Below are positions 1 to 14,584 of a DNA stretch of 64,000 nt, piece by piece (the first letter of the stretch is position 1; each line of letters begins with the position of its first letter). Both the position numbers and the translations under genes were made by a program. The stretch comes from Malus domestica. Taxonomy: Eukaryota > Streptophyta > Magnoliopsida > Rosales > Rosaceae. The notes under the pieces are model-generated. The model did no database searches. It saw nothing but the letters and a program-made list of their open reading frames with translations, and was not told the origin of the DNA. The DNA lies in NCBI RefSeq assembly GCF_042453785.1, contig NC_091674.1, positions 27,631,001 through 27,695,000 on the forward strand, written 5' to 3'.

Positions 1-76
1 AATTTGGAGTTGTTTTTATTCTAACCATGAATGGTAATTGTTGATTAAGGACAATATTGGCTTCGTTCTTATATAT

Positions 77-512
77 AAGGATTAAGTATTGAAAACTCTT
101 CAATCTTTTGATGTCATTTTAAATTGGTCTCAACATTTTTAAACATTCTAAATAAGTACTCAACCTATTAAAAATGTCACATCCATTAAGTCCCAATTAA
201 TTTATATTAAATTAACTAGGGTTTACTTTGTCTCCAAATCAATAGAAGGTCATGAAGGTTGCTAAAATGGTACTGACTATCATGATACGACTGATACCAT
301 CTTCACCGGCTACAAAGAAGAATTGGAAGTTGAATCAATTAGTGAGTTTGGAGTAGGACTCATTATTGCCAATTGTACATTTAACGAAAAATTAATTGGG
401 GCTTAACGGATGTGACATTTTCAATAGATTTGATATTTGTTAAAATGTTTATAAATGTTGAGACCAATTTGAAATGATACTAAAAAATTAAGAGTATTAG
501 GTACTTAATCCT
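77..512. mobile_element. Non-autonomous TIR DNA transposon (MITE-like)
   Basis: The two ends are long imperfect inverted repeats of roughly 130 bp. The left end opens with AGGATTAAGTATT and carries ATTGGTCTCAACATTT and ATGTCACATCCATTAAG. The right end shows the complement of each in reverse order and closes with TACTTAATCCT. No coding capacity is visible between them. I could not settle a target-site duplication because both flanks are TATA-rich, so superfamily is open; Mutator-like is plausible from the long TIRs. Confidence 0.6.
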
Positions 513-1200
513 ATATACAATGAAGTTGGATTGTCAAAGCCTTCCTTATTTATCTTTTGAGTTAGTTATAAATGTGTCCCAAAAATGTTTCACGGTTCTC
601 ACTTTGATCCTCAATTATTATTTTCTGTTTCATCTTAAAATTGTCTTAAACATTTCAAGTATGTCTAATGATGACTATCAATAACGTCTATTACAAAATT
701 AGCATAAGTAGGTCACTTGTGGGGTTGGCACTCATTGGCAAAACAAATTAATAAACCGCCAAATCCAATTCGACTATTTAGGTATAATTTTCACTTTAGT
801 TGTCGGTCCCCATTTTAAAGAATGCTCAAACAAAAATGTCTAAAAGTTGTGCAATTTCACCCAAAATCCGAGGCATCCATCACTGCACTTGCCTAGTCGT
901 GTGCACAACAAATGAACAATTCTATCAATTTAAAAAGTTTTAGTAGTGTGCACAACTAATTATATCGATTTAAAAAGTCTAGAAATGAGACAAGAAAATA
1001 ATTCAATGACCGAAGTAAAAGAACATCAAAATTTTAGTGACAAATATACAAGTAACCTACTTTGACATTATGATGAAAATAAAGTTCTATCATAAAATTA
1101 ATTAATAGTCTATAAAAAAAATTAATTAACAATATAAAAAAATCTAATTTATTATAAACATATGCAATATCTTTTTTTTTTCGACGGGAAATTCACTCTG
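513..1200. other. AT-rich intergenic sequence upstream of the receptor kinase
   Basis: I see no gene, RNA or clear repeat here. The last part (about 1200-1480, outside this span) turns into a pyrimidine-rich CT tract typical of a plant 5' leader for the downstream kinase gene. Confidence 0.5.
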
Positions 1201-1319
1201 AACTAGGGTTGTGAACTCTTATGATCAATTTTTTGAATTCGTGGACAACGGCCTCTTTCTGCACAACTTTCATTACTCATTTTCGAAAGTCTGCCCTTCA
1301 CTCTGCTCTAATAGGAAAA

Positions 1320-1462
1320 AGCAATCTCTCTCTCTCCCTCTCTCTCGCTCTCCGTGCTTCAAAATTATTATTAGTGTATTGGTAATGGTAGTACCCCACC
1401 AAGCACCACAGCTTGCTTCATCATAGTTTATCTCCCCTTACTCTCTCTCTGTCTCTCTCTAC
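1320..1462 (+). promoter_or_regulatory. CT-rich leader / core promoter region of the LRR kinase gene
   Basis: Two CT-rich microsatellite tracts (about 1325-1352 and 1440-1461) precede the start codon at 1523. Pyrimidine-rich tracts are common in plant 5' leaders and near transcription starts. No TATA box with convincing spacing was identified, so the transcription start is not fixed. Confidence 0.4.
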
Positions 1463-1522
1463 TTCCCAAAGCTTGAAACTTTGAGCATAGTGAGTGAAGT
1501 GGCTGAGCTCAGAAACAAGAAG

Positions 1523-5507
<3,985 letters not shown>

Positions 5508-6467
5508 TCATTAGGCTAAAATGCCTAATGACTGCAGGATTACAGAATGTTCATTCATGTTCTATTGAGTTTGTGCTGTTGTCCCTGCCCCTCCCTGGGG
5601 TAAAGAATGTAAATTAAATTATATGTATCAGACGAACCATGGTATCCAATTTCTGCTTGGATGGCACAAACCCAAAAGAAGAAAAAATATTCCCATGCAA
5701 ACATTTGCAAAGAGCTGCAAGCTTTCCTTTCTTTATTCTACATGTCATGGTTTTCTTTTATTTTCTATTTTATTTCCAATGTTAGGCAAACGACCACACA
5801 TGGGAAAACACAACCGTTCATTTGTGTTTTCTTTTATATAATTGGAATGGAAGACTCGAATACGTAACTTCGCATGCAAGGTTAGATTCTTAATTATTTA
5901 AGGTACACGTCTCTTGCAGAGCCAATCGTTTTTAAATCACAAATTAAGTCGTCTTCATAAAAGTCAACTAAATTGAAGATATCTCCAAAGGTGATGCAAA
6001 TACGTCAATTAGGATCAAAAGACATTAAATATTTTTCAAAGGGCGATGTTACTTTTGATGCGACAACTGAGTCATTTGACTCTTTACTTTCTAACTGTGT
6101 TTTTTTTTTTTTCACAGCAAACAAAGATAGAGCCAAATGTCTTCAATTTAACTTTTTAAATGCATGAGGGCCATTGACAACTTATAGGATGAAAACTAAA
6201 TTCAATTTTTAATTATTTTTTAATAATTAATATAACTATGGGGTCCAATATATTAATAAAATAAGGAAGCATTTTTGCTTATCATCATAAACTATAGTGT
6301 ATGTACTTACAAAATAAACATTTGACACATCAACTAGAAACGAAGAGGATCTAACATCTATATCAATTGGCCATATCAAACATCGTATAAAATTTTAACA
6401 TAAATATGACATCTCTTTTAAAAATTCTAAACTATGCTTATACAACAAATTGACGATTTTAAAATAG
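5508..6467. other. Intergenic, no gene recognised
   Basis: This is the 3' flank of the receptor kinase followed by AT-rich sequence. Short open frames here have no family resemblance or coding bias that I can see. Confidence 0.5.
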
Positions 6468-6638
6468 TCACTGAGTACTACGGTCTAGTGGTATTCCTCT
6501 TCACTTGTAAGTGAGAGGTATTAGGTTCGATTCTCGCCAAAGACAAATTTTAACCACATTATTGCTAGCCCATTGTGAGGCTAAACCCACCTCATCCCCC
6601 TTAGTGTAGATAATATCATTTGTTCAAAAAAAAAAAAG
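6468..6638 (+). mobile_element. tRNA-derived SINE, copy 1
   Basis: A Pol III-type head (ACGGTCTAGTGGTATTC, then the B-box-like GGTTCGATTCTC) is followed by a body ending TAGTGTAGATAATATCATTTG and an A-rich tail. Copies 2 (7542-7712) and 3 (9349-9512) share head, body and tail in the same orientation. The A-rich tail was later invaded by a Mutator-like element, so the right duplication is not recoverable. Confidence 0.8.
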
Positions 6639-7266
6639 GGCTTTCTAGCCAAAATGGTCCCTAAGATTTGCATAACACATCATTTTGTTCTCTGAGATTG
6701 AAAGGTGACTGGTCCGCGGGAAAACTAGAAAACTCGCCAAAAATTGGGTAAACTTTAAACATTCATAACGTCTTTAATACTCAACGAAATCGAGTGATTC
6801 AAAAACAAAAATCATACTTCTTAACAAAATGAAGAGAATAGTAGCTTTTTCAGTGGCTAAATAGTCATGAAGAGAATAGTAGCTTTTTCAGTGGCTAAAT
6901 AGTCATGGTTTGGCTGGAAAATAGCTCGAAATGGCTGTCTTGGTTGAAAGTCGCCTTGTTTGGACATTCCTGCAGACCAGTCACCTTTCAGACCATTTTC
7001 CGGCTGACTCCGGCAACCATTGGGTTCCAAATAGGTATAATCTTGTGCTACACTTTCCTATCTTCATTTTTTTATATTATGGGTCGAATTTGGTTAATAA
7101 ACGATTGAGTTACAAAGCTTTGAAAATTGCCTAAACTTTCGGCCAAGAGTTCTGGGACACTTAACGGAGTTTTTAACTAAAGGACCAACATAATGGATGG
7201 TGGACAATCTCAGGAACCAAAGTGATGTGTAATGCAAATCTCATGAACCATTTTAACTAAAAAGCC
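6639..7266. mobile_element. Non-autonomous TIR element (Mutator-like) inserted in the SINE tail
   Basis: The ends form inverted repeats of about 60 bp. The left begins GGCTTTCTAGCCAAAATGG and continues through ATAACACATCATTTTG; the right is the complement, ending CCATTTTAACTAAAAAGCC. It sits inside an A-rich tract that continues on its right side as (AAAC)n, consistent with insertion into the poly-A tail of the adjacent SINE. Internally it holds a 38-bp direct duplication (6831-6906). Open frames inside are short and unrecognised. Confidence 0.65.
6831..6906. repeat. 38-bp perfect tandem duplication
   Basis: The unit starting GAAGAGAATAGTAGC occurs twice head to tail (6831-6868 and 6869-6906) with no difference seen, inside the TIR element at 6639-7266. 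Confidence 0.9.
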
Positions 7267-7541
7267 AAAAAAACAAAAAAACAAACAAACAAACAAACAA
7301 ACAAATTAAAACACATATGACGGACAAAAAAAAACACACACATGATGAATCGTTCTTTCTTTAAGACAACCGGTTTTGAGAACCAAGTCTCTCATTAAAT
7401 TTCTAATCTAGAGTAACTCACATATTTTTTGGGTCATCCCTCTATATTTAGCTTCAATAATAAACGTTGCTAAAACTTTTTGTTTTTTACTTTGTAGAGT
7501 AACTAGATTTACCTACATATAAAGGTAAACTCTTTATCTTC

Positions 7542-7712
7542 ATACGGTCTAGTGGTATTCATCTTTATTTGTAAGTAAGAAGTTTTAGGTTCGATTCTCA
7601 TTAATGGAGAATTTAAATCACATTATTGCTAACTCATTGTGAGGCTTAACTCACTCTCTCACCCTCTATGTAATAATATCATTTATTCCAAAAAAAAAAA
7701 AAAAAAAAAAAA
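7542..7712 (+). mobile_element. tRNA-derived SINE, copy 2
   Basis: The head ATACGGTCTAGTGGTATTC, the B-box GGTTCGATTCTC, the family body and a poly-A tail of over 20 A are all present. Imperfect flanking duplications CTTTATCTTC (left) and CCTTATCTTC (right) bound it. The tail ends about 35 bp before the TATA box of the downstream dehydrogenase gene. Confidence 0.8.
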
Positions 7713-7745
7713 TCCTTATCTTCGATTCATCCAGCTCAATCTCCA

Positions 7746-7754
7746 TCTATATAA
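7746..7754 (+). promoter_or_regulatory. Candidate TATA box of the SDR gene
   Basis: TCTATATAA lies about 120 bp before the start codon at 7872, leaving room for a 5' leader of roughly 90 nt. It is the best-placed TATA element in this flank. Confidence 0.5.
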
Positions 7755-7871
7755 CCTTCAAACTAACAAACTATCATCATTCGTTGCTTTAAGCCTGGCC
7801 TTTTAATAAGGGTAGGAGCTGAGTTAACTGCGTAACCTAATTATTAATTGGCTTAACTTAGCCCTAAGAAA

Positions 7872-8681
7872 ATGGCTGACCTCACTGCCGACACAGTCTC
7901 AGTCAACCAAACCATCAAAAAGCTGCAAGGGAAGGTCGTAGTCGTTACCGGCGGCGCCAGCGGCATCGGCGAAGTCACCGCGCGCAAATTTGTCTTGCAC
8001 GGCGCACGCGCAGTGGTGATCGCCGATATCCAGGACGAATTAGGCCAAACCGTCGTCGCATCCATCGGTCCTGGTCGCTCCACCTACATCCACTGCGACG
8101 TGACCGACGAGGACCAGGTCAGGAGCTTGATCGAATCGACGGTCAAGATCTACGGCCACCTCGACGTCATGTTCAGCAACGCCGGCATCGGCTGCGCGTC
8201 ACAGCAGACAGTGCTGGAGTTGGACCTCTCCAACTACGACAAGGTCATGGCGGTCAACGCCCGCGGTATGGCGGCGTGTGTGAAGCATGCGGCGAAGGCG
8301 ATGGTGGAGGGGGGCGTGAGGGGTAGCATCGTGTGCATGGCGAGCACAGCGGCGGGCCAAGGGGGACCGATGTTCACGGACTACAGAATGTCGAAGGACG
8401 CGGTGATGGGGCTGATGAGGTCGGCGAGTCTGCAGCTGGGTGCTAACGGTATACGCGTCAACTGTGTGTCTCCGGGGCCGGTAGTGACGCCACTGTTCTG
8501 CTGGCAGTTCCAGGTGGAGGCGGAAGATGCGGAGAATTTGTACGAGGCGCAGTTGGGGTTGAAAGCAGGGAAGAGGATGTCGGCGGAGAATGTGGCAGAC
8601 GCCGTCGTTTTCTTGGCCTCGGACGACTCTGAATTTGTTACTGGCCACAATTTGGTCGTGGATGGTGGGTTTAAGATGTAG
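7872..8681 (+). CDS. Short-chain dehydrogenase/reductase, plant SDR110C-like
   Basis: A single uninterrupted 269-aa frame for a classical short-chain dehydrogenase/reductase, which oxidises or reduces an alcohol/ketone with a nicotinamide cofactor. Visible motifs: nucleotide-binding TGGASGIG (residues 26-33), Asp52 at the end of the second strand (VVIAD), which in this family favours NAD(H) over NADP(H), NAG (103-105), catalytic Ser158 and Tyr171-x-x-x-Lys175 (YRMSK), and C-terminal GHNLVVDGG. Length is normal for the family. Overall resemblance is to the plant secondary-metabolism branch that includes secoisolariciresinol, borneol and xanthoxin dehydrogenases; the substrate cannot be told from sequence. 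The coding region is much more GC-rich than its flanks. The start at 7872 leaves a normal short N-terminal extension before the Rossmann fold. No transit or signal peptide is seen, so it is probably cytosolic. A decayed relative lies 3 kb downstream. Confidence 0.92.
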   Translation: MADLTADTVSVNQTIKKLQGKVVVVTGGASGIGEVTARKFVLHGARAVVIADIQDELGQTVVASIGPGRSTYIHCDVTDEDQVRSLIESTVKIYGHLDVMFSNAGIGCASQQTVLELDLSNYDKVMAVNARGMAACVKHAAKAMVEGGVRGSIVCMASTAAGQGGPMFTDYRMSKDAVMGLMRSASLQLGANGIRVNCVSPGPVVTPLFCWQFQVEAEDAENLYEAQLGLKAGKRMSAENVADAVVFLASDDSEFVTGHNLVVDGGFKM

Positions 8682-9331
8682 ATAGATGCAAGAGTTGTAT
8701 CTCACCTCTAATAATCACTACTCGAGAATCATTTCCAAAAAATAAAATATTACGAAACTATGATCATATTTCTTTATGTGTTACCTTATTGTAATCTGAG
8801 TGGATTATGTACTTGAGACACTATTAAAGAGTTTGGTCGCTCAAGTTTCCGCTGGAGGTATAACCGTGGCTAAAAATGTATTACTACTATTATTTTCTGT
8901 TGAATTGATTCAAACAAGGTCTTAGATTTGAGAGTTGCTTCGGATGCTTGCCTTGGATAATGTTTAAGTCGAATATGGACAGTCAAACAATACCAGATCT
9001 AAAAGATATAATATAGCACAGAATTGACGTTTTATTGCAATGTCGGAAAATAATTATACTTGTGCATCTTGGTGTTAATTTGATCTTGACCGGTTTTCGT
9101 TTTTCTTTTCTCCTAACAATTTAACACACTAACAATGTCATTTTTAAAATATAAAAAAATAGAGCACATATAGGGAAATCCAAACTCAAATGGACACTAA
9201 ACACTCGACCAAAAATATATATATATATAATCACATGTTCTGAAGGTTTAACTTTAGAATATTTTCAAAAATAAAATAATAAAAAATATTAGGATTTTAG
9301 TTGCATATTTAAGAGAAAAGAAAAGGGAACC
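8682..9331. other. 3' flank of the SDR gene, no gene recognised
   Basis: AT-rich sequence with a (TA)n run near 9216-9229. No coding or RNA feature is seen. Confidence 0.5.
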
Positions 9332-9348
9332 AACTCCTAGTCTTATGC

Positions 9349-9512
9349 GCCACTCAGTACTATGGTCTGATCACTTGGAAATGAGAGGTCTTAAGTTCGA
9401 ATCTTGTGGATGACAAATTCAATACCAAATTAGATTGCGCATTGTGTGGCTTAACTGAACTCTCCGTCCCCTTAGTGTAAATATCGATGTATTCAAAAAA
9501 TAAAAATAAAAA
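9349..9512 (+). mobile_element. tRNA-derived SINE, copy 3, with 17-bp target-site duplication
   Basis: A diverged member of the same SINE family, with the head CCACTCAGTACTATGGTCTG, the B-box-like AGTTCGAATC, the family 3' body and an A-rich tail. It is bounded by a 17-bp duplication, AACTCCTAGTCTTATGC at 9332-9348 and AACTCCCAGTCTTATGC at 9513-9529 (one mismatch). This shows retroposition by a LINE-type machinery. Confidence 0.85.
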
Positions 9513-9529
9513 AACTCCCAGTCTTATGC

Positions 9530-11420
9530 AAGCTGCTTTGGTCTTATATCATACGGGTAAGAAAGAATAATATTTTGAATTGTTAATTAGTTTTCCTTTT
9601 TATTTATAAACACAACTGGATACAGTATGTAGATATGTAAAAAGCTAGAGAAGAAGACAATTGGGTTTATACATCAATTATTTGATATCTCTCTATTTAT
9701 TTTTTAAGGAAACCCTAATTTTATGCAACTGCATCAGTTTGTCTATACTATATATCACTGGATATCATGCAAAGCTCCCTTTGAATTAAGGTGTTGGCCT
9801 GTTCATCTCTTTATAAAAACAAGTTGGACAGGTCCAACTCAATTTATTTCTCCAAATAATTCATAAGTTTACATATTAATACTACAGGTTTGCCTTTGGC
9901 CCTGAGGTCTACTATAAGTAACCAAATTATTTTACCCTGAAGTTTATACACATACACACCCGAACTCTTGTTCTTGAATCGGTTCAATTTTATTAAATCA
10001 TGTGTGGTTATTAATACATTTGAGTCCTAAATCATTTAGCTTATGTTGTATGTTATTATTAAACACATAAAATAATCTCTATTATGCCCGATATGTAAAA
10101 ACAAAAACACAAAAAAGATGCTAAGACCTCCTTTGTAAGTCCTCAAAGAGACGTGTGGTATGCCCTAACCCTGAGATGTGATAGCCTTAACTTTTTGACA
10201 GCCAATTAAACACATAATTAAGGCTTTTATCTTAAGGTAAATATATATGTTTGTTACTCCCACTATAATTTTATTTTCATTTGTATAAAGAAAATACATG
10301 TATGAGTATATCTATCTGCAAGACCAAGCCAGAGCATATATATATAGTAGACTTTTGGTTGCTTGACAAAGAAATGAGACCCGACTTCCAATCATCATCA
10401 ATATGATATTGCAAATTTGTAATCGGTATCCGTCTTAAGAATTATATATAGTGCAAAATTGTAATTCACATTTATTTCTAGTGAGTTCCACGATGAATCG
10501 GGAGACGAGAGTTGGTTGTTGGTGAGAGATTATTAATGTACTCAGAACACAACCCGATAGACTATAATATCTAAAAAATAATAATATAAAGATTAAAATT
10601 TTAGTCGATGATGACAAAAGAAATGGGAACCATTAAACCAACTCCCACGTAATTTGATTCAACAAGCTATATATTATACTTTTATTGGCAGGGTACAATA
10701 GAGGTTTGGTATAAGTGCATGATTAAATATTAACAAGCTGCAAGGCAGAGGGAACAATACAGGGTTATAATACTTTTATTCATCAAGTTGTATAATTTGA
10801 CGGTTTGTTTTATTCACACCTTATACTACATTCAACATATTTTTTGAACATATTTAATCCACTTTATATTTACTTTAAAAAAAAAAGTATCTTAACTTAT
10901 CTCATTTATTTTTCTTATTTTTCAATACTACCTCGACATTTCGCACTCTCATACACATCCAACATCACACTCTTCTCAGTTTCAAAACAATAGAATAATC
11001 TGAATTTTAGAGACAAGAAAGATAGATTAATTGTTGTATAAAATCTCTAACATGCCGTCTAATTTATACATCCGAGTATCCTTTCAAATTTTCTTGAACA
11101 ATCAACGTTGGAGTGCAAGAGCCCTGAAGCACAAACAGTAGGGACTATTCTTAAGGTCACGTCATTTGTTTAAATGGCTTTCATGTTCGTTGTTTTCAGA
11201 TTTGTAAAAGGAACACATTTGTTTGTTTAAAACTGCCAACCGACGTGCACCCTTTTATGAAAGATTATAACCCAATTCCAAATCCCTTCCAAAAGGTTAT
11301 ATATGTCTAATGGCATTGCTTCAGTTTAAACCAGCGAAGAAACATTTGAAATGATGCATTACCAAATAATTTCTTGAATGCCTAAACCAAAGAATAAAAA
11401 GGGAACTAAAGCTCGATTTT
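9530..11420. other. Long intergenic stretch, no gene recognised
   Basis: AT-rich sequence with no credible open frame, tRNA or paired repeat ends that I can support. Confidence 0.45.
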
Positions 11421-11479
11421 ATGTTTCATTCATAAAAAATAAATATGTTTGTGCTTTTAGGGTTTTGTTATAAAGTTTC

Positions 11480-11560
11480 ATTGATGTAGTGCATCAACAT
11501 TTGGCGTCGTCTAAGGAGATCGTCACAAAAAGCTATGTTCGTTCTCTCTCATTTTTTATC
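11480..11560 (+). mobile_element. LTR-retrotransposon fragment (LTR end plus primer-binding region)
   Basis: GTGCATCAACATTTGGCGTCGTCT closely resembles the junction at 45810-45830, where the left LTR of the gypsy-type element meets its primer-binding site. Only a short stretch is recognisable, so this is an old, broken relic and its limits are uncertain. Confidence 0.4.
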
Positions 11561-11711
11561 TCACCACCACATTGAGAATAGATCCCCCATTAATGGAAGG
11601 ATAAAGCTTACATGTGCTTGTAAGTAATTGAGTTACTTTTCATAGTGTCAGTTGATTTTATACAGTAGAACCTTACATTTCTTCACGTTCTTCACCTTGA
11701 CTTTTCAGCTT

Positions 11712-12165
11712 TTGATGTTCAACGTGAACTTACGTGGCATGGCCTCATGTGTCAAACATGCAGCGTGTGTCATGGTAGAGGCACGTGAGGGGGAGCAGTG
11801 TCTGCACAACAAGTGTGGTGGCGACTGGCGAGCCACGGCATGCAGATTCGTACGGACTACTGCATGGCGAAGCGCGCGGTACTAGGGTTGGTTCGGTCGG
11901 CGAGCCTGCAGCTCGGATTGCACGGGATTAGAGTGAACTGCGTCTCGCCGAACGCGCCAGCCATGCACGCCGTTGACTTGCAACGCGCGAGGGAATCAAG
12001 TGGAGGTAGTGAGGCAGGTGTGTGAGAAGTTTGCGTCCTTAAAGGGGGTCGTGCTGACGGCGAGGCATGTGGCAGAGGCGGAGCTGTTTCTTGCTTGTGA
12101 AGATTCTGAGCTTGTGACTGGACATGATATGATGGTGGATGGTGGCTTTATTTTCTGCATGATTA
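11712..12165 (+). pseudogene. Decayed short-chain dehydrogenase/reductase copy
   Basis: This is the C-terminal half of an SDR related to the intact gene at 7872-8681. Recognisable segments are MFNVNLRGMASCVKHAA, the catalytic region TDYCMAKRAVLG (Tyr-x-x-x-Lys kept), SLQLGLHGIRVNCVSPNAP, and the C-terminal TGHDMMVDGGF. They lie in at least two different reading frames (changes near 11790 and near 11990), and the Rossmann-fold half is missing. A pyrimidine-rich TTTTCAG at 11702-11708 just before the block could be a fossil intron acceptor. It is best read as a truncated, frameshifted duplicate rather than a working gene. Confidence 0.8.
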
Positions 12166-12182
12166 TGCACTTCTTGGATTCC

Positions 12183-12815
12183 CCATTAGTGCAAGTCCAC
12201 CGGAGGGTATAGCCCAGTGGACAGGGGACCAAAAAAACCCAATAGCCAGCCTTCCTTACTCCATCTCATGCGGGCAATTGGACTAGGGGCAGGCCGTGAG
12301 AGAGGGGAGGCAGGAATCAACAGCCCGAGCATCTGAGGGTGGTGATGCAAGGATGACATCATACACATTAAAAAATAATTAAAAAATTAAAAATTAAAAA
12401 TAATAATAAATAATTTAAAGAATTAATTAAAAATGCAAAAAATTAATAAAAAAATCCGAAAATTAAAAAAAATTGATTTAATTTTTTTTATAAATATCTT
12501 ATCATTATCTTCCACCTTACACTATAATTTATATTTTCTCAAATACTTTGGTTTGTAATTTTTTATTTAATGATACATGGTGCAACGAGACCGATTAAAA
12601 ATCTTATCTGAAATTACAAATAAAATTATTTTTTATTATTTTGTAAAATAAAAAATACTAATATTTTATTATCTATTGCCATGGCTATTCAGTTTAAGGA
12701 TAGAGATGTAAAAGACAATTACTATTTATTAAAGACAATTATTCTTTATTGGAGAGGATTTAATAAGCAGTTGCCCTGGGGCCTTCCAACACTGGCAGTG
12801 CTCTTATGATCTGCG
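12183..12815. mobile_element. Possible non-autonomous TIR element
   Basis: The segment opens with a GC-rich block (GTGCAAGTCCACCGGAGGG) and ends with CAGTTGCCCTGGGGCC followed by CACTGGCAGTGCTCTTA, which partly mirrors it. The centre is a long A/T-only tract. The pairing of ends is imperfect and no duplication was found. Confidence 0.3.
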
Positions 12816-13276
12816 TGAGTGTTAGGATCAATAATGGGCTTTGTATTTGTATCTGTGTGTGGTTTTGTTGAATGGGTTTCTTTTTTCTTATTTGCATAGA
12901 AAAGAATGGGCTTCGCTTGAGTGGTTGTGTAACAAATTTCTTTCCTTTCTAATGTAAAAGTATTTTCAATCATGTTTTTTATTTTTAATTAAATTTAATT
13001 AAGAATAAAAACATTATAAAGTAACTTAGATTTACTTTATTTATTTATCTATTTATTTTGATACAACGATATTCTACTTTGAGCGGAAGTGGTATTGTGC
13101 TAGGCCAAACAATGAATCAATCAATAATTAGTTATCGAACTTAACATAAATAATATACACCTTTGTTATCTTTGTGAGTCGTATCTAAGACTTTTCACTG
13201 AGGAATACCAAGCTCTTTATAAAATTTCTATTTTAACCTTGTTTAAGGGATCATAATGAGAAAGAACCAACAGAAT

Positions 13277-13481
13277 AATGGCTCGTTTAAAAATGCTTTT
13301 AAAATGACTAAAAGTTTTTAATGAATTTTTTTTCAAACCAATTCTTAGTAAAAATGCTAGTGAATTTAGAAAGCATTTGAAGTGTTTTCTGCTAGAAGTA
13401 CATAACCAGTGTTTAATAAGGTCTTTTTGGAACCCAAAAATCGTTTTTAATCATTTTAAAAACACTACCAAGTAAACCTAT
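13277..13481. mobile_element. MITE with inverted ends
   Basis: The left end GGCTCGTTTAAAAATGC..TTTTAAAATGACTAAAA is matched in inverse by ..AATCATTTTAAAAACACTACCAAGTAAACC at the right. It has no coding capacity. Confidence 0.5.
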
Positions 13482-13899
13482 ATTGTGTGCCTAAAATAAT
13501 ATAAAAATAATAGTCATTAATGTTGAGTCATTAGGAGCACACGTTCTTAAGGTTTTGCTATCATAGAGAGCATAGTTGGAGTTGAATTTTTCTAAACTTC
13601 TAAATCTCGTCTTGAGAGCACATTAAAAATGCTGTAATAATGCATATTCAACTCATAACACATGAAAGAGGAATCATGCCCCAATGAGTAATTAATCATA
13701 GTGCTTTGGTTTAATCACCTTTTTTTGTGTGTACAAGCTATGTTAGGGAGGAGAATTAAAATCGAGATTTCAAGTGCATTAGAAAATATTCTTAACTAGT
13801 TGAATTACAAGTCTCTTTTTGCTTAATTACAATCAAAGATGAAGGAATTGAAACACTGCAATAGGTTTTTAAAAGCTCGAAGTGCATCTTTGTGCTAAG

Positions 13900-14275
13900 G
13901 GCTGGTTTGGTATTGCTGTGCTTTGAAAAAAAAGCTGCTGTGAGAATAAGCGGCTGTGCTGTGAGAATAAGCGGCTGTGAAATAAAGCAGCAGAGTGTTT
14001 GGTAAACTTCTTTGTAAAAGTGCTTTTGGAAAAAAAAAGCAGTTTGATAGTGGGTCTTTTCATTAAAGGAGCACTGTAGCTCTGTGTGCTTTGAAAAAAA
14101 GCCAGTTTTCCAAAGCTGCAAATAGCAGCTTCAGCTTTTTCCTTTGATTTCAGCTTATTCTCACAGCAGCTTCCAAAATAAGCCATTTTTTTCAGTTTAC
14201 CAAACACCTAAAACCCTTACAGCTTTTTTTCATGGATGCTTTTTTTTTAAGCACCTCACTCCCAAATCAGGTCTA
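13900..14275. mobile_element. MITE-type element just upstream of the HPP gene
   Basis: It begins GGGCTGGTTTGGTATTGC and ends with the imperfect complement ..CTCCCAAATCAGGTC. Subterminal AGCTGCTGTGAGAATAAGC motifs recur in both orientations inside. Open frames on both strands in this span follow from the repeats and are not genes. It ends about 310 bp before the HPP-family start codon. Confidence 0.5.
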
Positions 14276-14584
14276 AGTCTTTTTATTTTTCTTATTTTCA
14301 AGTGCCAATATTCATGAGAATCCTCAACTCCCCTTCTACAGGGTTATATATAATTTTTCTTCTTAGAAATGTTGTCTGTATATATGGAGTTGTCAGTTGT
14401 GTGGCAAATGCCAACAAAAATGGCCTTTCGACTTCACCAAAAGACCACTTGATTCGAAATATCTGGTTTTCGAACTCCCAACGGTCAGATATAGTCTCTC
14501 TGACCCTTTCATCTTCCTAAAGAAAATCATATTCATATCCATCTCTGGAGCAATTGGAAGAGAAAGAAACATCCAATAGAAATA

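Noticed and set aside
8199-8705. Long minus-strand open frame opposite the SDR gene
   Set aside because: It is a shadow of the GC-rich SDR coding region, rich in His/Arg and without any domain.
13792-14207. Two long minus-strand open frames
   Set aside because: They coincide with a MITE-type element and consist of repeated GCTGCTTTATTTC-type words. Low complexity and no family.
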